Below, piece by piece: positions 57,744 to 64,000 of a DNA stretch of 64,000 bases (position 1 is its first letter; each line of letters begins with the position of its first letter). The notes beneath the pieces were generated by a model. That model did not search any database. It was not told the origin of the DNA and was given only the letters and a program-made list of their open reading frames with translations. Source of the stretch: Beroe ovata (Eukaryota; Ctenophora; Nuda; Beroida; Beroidae); assembly GCA_946803715.1 (NCBI GenBank), contig CAMPET010000002.1, positions 918,161 to 982,160 of the forward strand. The letters are read 5' to 3'. The position numbers and the translations under genes were made by a program.

Positions 57744-59239
57744 TATGACGTTAACTGAGAATGTGTAGTGGATAAACTACACTACAGTATGCGTGAAAAA
57801 GTTGTATACATCAGTCGTCAGTGTACAATGTACAGTGTACTCTGTACAGTGTACTCTGTACAGTGTAAATATGAATGATGTACATTGTATTAGTACCCAG
57901 AGCAAACCCTGATACAAGTTGATTCCGTGGGGCATGGCAGATTGTCGATCATGGATTTGTTTAAAAAAGGCGGGAAACCTTAAACGTTCTATATCAAGCA
58001 CGCGTCTTATATCAATCTTCAATATCATAACCAATCAACTCTCAATATATGGCTTGTTATTTTGCGCACGTCAATCTTCATTCTTCACAAAACTCAACAA
58101 CCTTCATTCGACCCATCACGTTCAATTTCGAAACAAGGAATCAACCCATCTTATAGTATTAGTAGTGAAATCAGCAGAAAATTTCTTCAAAAATGGGGGA
58201 TAACAAAAACTGGGTTGATTCCTAGTTATGGTATTAAAAATCTGACATTTTACCAATACAATGGCACCGATATCGTTGTAACTAACAAGATACAGTTCAG
58301 AACTAAGGGATTGTAACAATCAATGGACAAATCAAAGGTCACTTTGAAATGACATGGAGCCCATGTATGTTGGAAAGAAATGCTCGCCTATGTTAGTGTA
58401 GAACACCTCGAGCAATCAAATCAATGTTCAAAAGGATAATAAACAAGTGATTTGATGCACGTGACTGCGCAGGAATTTCGTTGCTATCAGGCTGTTCATT
58501 GGTTGCAGGCAGTCACGTGGCCAATAACGAATGCCCAACCGGAATACTGATATCATGATATAATTCCCTTCATGTAAAACTGGATCATATCTTGTTCGTT
58601 ATAACAACTACCACCACAAAGTCAGCTACTTATCTACCAGGTGTCTGTGTCTCTTTATAAAACATATAGGCTTCACTCCATCCTTCGTCCTCGAGTCATC
58701 ACAAATGGCTGCCTATAAATACATTGCATACAAATATCATTTTAAAAATTTCTCGTGGTAGGACTGAAGATTTGTTTTTGCGATCGGATCAGTCATGATT
58801 ACACACATGATCAACATGTCACAACTCACACATGTTTAATTGTGACTGAGTGCAGCAGCAAATCTGTCATCCTACAAACTACAGCGATAATGTCTTAAAA
58901 ACTTTTTTCTGAAATTAGATTCGAAACAAAACATTTCTTTCATCTCTTTCGACTCATTCAAATAATTTGAGTTTCATTTAAAAGCACGACATATATATAT
59001 CTGCACCTATGCAAAAATGCATGTAGAAATTATAGTAGTGGTAAGAACACAAGTGTTTAAAATGAGCAAGATCAACTTATAAAGCGAATAACTAGGGATA
59101 ACGGTTTTCACGGTAAGTGGGAGTAACGATGAATCACTGAATTATAATTGGCGGAACAATGAATCTACAGAGCTGATGTAATCAGTAATCGGGACGCATT
59201 CCGTCACATTAGCAAACCTCGCTCCTCCTTCCACAATGA

Positions 59240-59337
59240 GCCGGGTGTATCCATGTACACAGCCATTATCCAATCAGCCGGGTGTATCCATGTACACAGC
59301 CATTATCCAATCAGCCGCGTGTATCCATCTACACAGA
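59240..59337. repeat. 37-bp tandem repeat, 2.6 units
   Basis: Units begin GCCGGGTGTATCCATGTACA and end in 'ccattatccaatca'. The first two are identical and the third is partial and diverged. Confidence 0.9.
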
Positions 59338-60097
59338 GAATAATCATCGCACGTCACATCTGTCAATGAAAAGGAGCGAAGGCTTGCCAACGTTGGCCGG
59401 AAACTGTGTCAATATTAGCTTATCACCATGAAGCACGAAGAACTTAACGCTATAATAGACTGGCAAACGAGGAGCCACCACCTAGCACAGGAATGTCGCT
59501 CGTGACGATCGCGGAGTAACCATGGCGACAACGTGGCATGTCACGTGTCAAATACGTGACGTGCCACGCTGAGGAATCGTCACGCTGAGAGACAAGGACA
59601 TTGAAGCTGGTGGTACATGCAGAATACCATACATAACTCGTACAAAAATATTCAGAGTGAGATCAAAGTAGAATCCTTCTAAGGAGGTCCCTTAAAGATC
59701 CTAATTTACAAAACACAATCGCTCTCTATCATTGAAAAACTGACATTATTTTAACTGATTGGATCAATTTTTCTTGCTTTCATAAATAGGAAATATTTTG
59801 AATAAGTTAAGTCGATTTTATAATAATTAATTGTGAAGCAAATTGATTAAACCACGAAATCTTAAATGAATACATTTTATGTCTCAATAAATAGAAATTT
59901 ATGGCAGAGTATTTCTCCCAAAACAAGAAACTCGCTTCACGTACGTCTATGATATATGAAAAAAGTGTGCAAAAGGTAGTACGCAATTGGTGCTTTTTTA
60001 CTTCAGTTAGTGTAGCAATAATATCAATATTATATTTTGTACAAAACAGTATAAAAACATTCACCATTTCCTCTCCTTATCATATTATTAAATCGTG

Positions 60098-63264
<3,167 letters not shown>

Positions 63265-63963
63265 TGTGGATCTATGGTATAGGGCAGGAAAAATTAGTTA
63301 ACAATAATGCCAAACACGTGTCACACACAATCACGGCATCACAATCTATAAAAATTCACTTTGCTATAATTATTGCACTTAATAGAATAACAATAGAATC
63401 CGGGGTCGAAAGTGAATTCAAGAGGAAAGATAAAACTCCTCGAACAAAGGAGCGGGACTGTCTAAAATATGGTAGCTGAAATAGCACACTAATGCATTCA
63501 CGAAAATAGTATTGACCAAGATCAAAAGAAAAAAACAGCGAGAAATCCTAAATTTGGCAGTTACCAAGATGATCAAAGGCAGTGATTACTCAATTACACA
63601 ATATACATTGCCTAGTGCACAACGAAATACGAAATCTCACTCACAGAAAATAGGGTGTAGAGAGGAGGGGATGTGATTATGCAAGGTTCATATTTGCGCA
63701 AATGCAATTATGCCGTAAAAATATAATATTACATCAAGGGCAATAAAAATTCGTTCACTTCGCGCAAATAAAAGTTTTTTGGATCAAATTGCGTTGATAA
63801 AAGAGAGCTGACCAATGACTTCCAAGATACGCAGTTCACACAGAGAGATTATACCGGGATTTTTGTTGGCACCGTTCAAAACTCATTAACCACTAATTGG
63901 GTAATTGCTGTGACCTCAGTAAGATAAGACACTGGCGGAGAGAGAACTGCGCAAATTGAAACC

Positions 63964-64000
<37 letters not shown>
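63265..64000. other. Upstream of MNK gene; ends in (CA)n
   Basis: No coding feature is seen. The MNK promoter and any non-coding first exon would lie here. The window ends in a (CA)n microsatellite from 63966 to 64000. Confidence 0.6.
63966..64000. repeat. (CA)n microsatellite at window end
   Basis: A pure CA dinucleotide tract running to the last base. Confidence 0.95.

Larger units (their letters stand above)
55093..60097. other. Intergenic region of repeats between SMN and MNK genes
   Basis: No gene is supported over about 5 kb. The contents seen are TTGTCAGA-family elements (55443-55638, 55772-55829), a CpG-rich palindrome (55885-55965), a dispersed CpG-rich repeat (56040-56140 and 56610-56656), tandem repeats at 57648-57743, 57810-57868 and 59240-59337, and TATC-rich low complexity at 57130-57200. 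Short frames near 57919-58316 lack homology. Confidence 0.6.

Noticed and set aside
57919-58316. Two overlapping frames of 84-94 codons
   Set aside because: Low-quality composition, no homology, no splice context.

Overview
This is eukaryotic, animal nuclear DNA. The genes are split by short GT-AG introns (one GC-AG case). Recognisable animal families include a forkhead transcription factor, SMN, GM130/GOLGA2, MNK kinase, vasculin, DDOST, UPRT-like, ASCC1 and an LDLa-repeat GPCR. CR1/Jockey-like and Penelope-like retroelements and many small inverted-repeat elements are also present. Compact introns and high apparent heterozygosity would fit a sponge, cnidarian or another invertebrate; I cannot fix the phylum from sequence alone. 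No bacterial, viral or organellar block is seen.

Six single N characters (2002, 28422, 32460, 35000, 47715, 51213) mark contig joins. At three of them (2002, 28422, 51213) the sequence before the N is repeated, slightly diverged, after it. The 'duplicated' ASCC1 and GPCR genes are therefore most likely one locus each, written twice as two haplotypes.

Layout: 0.65-3.7 kb, ASCC1-like gene, plus a 5' partial second copy. 3.9-4.9 kb, Ser/Asp-rich unknown gene. 7.5-9.9 kb, FoxQ2-like gene (minus). 9.9-19.7 kb, a gene-free, repeat-sprinkled stretch upstream of it. 19.7-23.4 kb, UPRT-like and DDOST (both minus). 24-26 kb, a minisatellite and a foldback element. 26.7-32.5 kb, LDLa-GPCR, written twice and cut off after TM5. 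32.5-35 kb, a LINE ORF filling one contig. 35.2-37.5 kb, an interlocked foldback element and a decayed Penelope-like element with GIY-YIG. 38.8-41.5 kb, vasculin. 43.3-44.7 kb, unknown gene. 45.1-53.1 kb, GOLGA2 (minus), whose intron 7 contains an intronless plus-strand gene for a WRKY-like Cys/His protein with transcription-factor features. 53.4-55.1 kb, intronless dienelactone hydrolase and SMN genes. 55.1-60.1 kb, repeats. 60.1-63.3 kb, MNK kinase (minus).

The genes do not form a pathway; this is ordinary mixed animal gene content (Golgi, translation control, snRNP assembly, glycosylation, transcription). The most unusual items are the nested WRKY-like gene, a 66-bp perfect palindromic mobile element with a 9-bp target-site duplication, the interlocked foldback element at 35.2 kb, a hairpin insertion present in only one ASCC1 copy, and a minisatellite core shared by two neighbouring genes.
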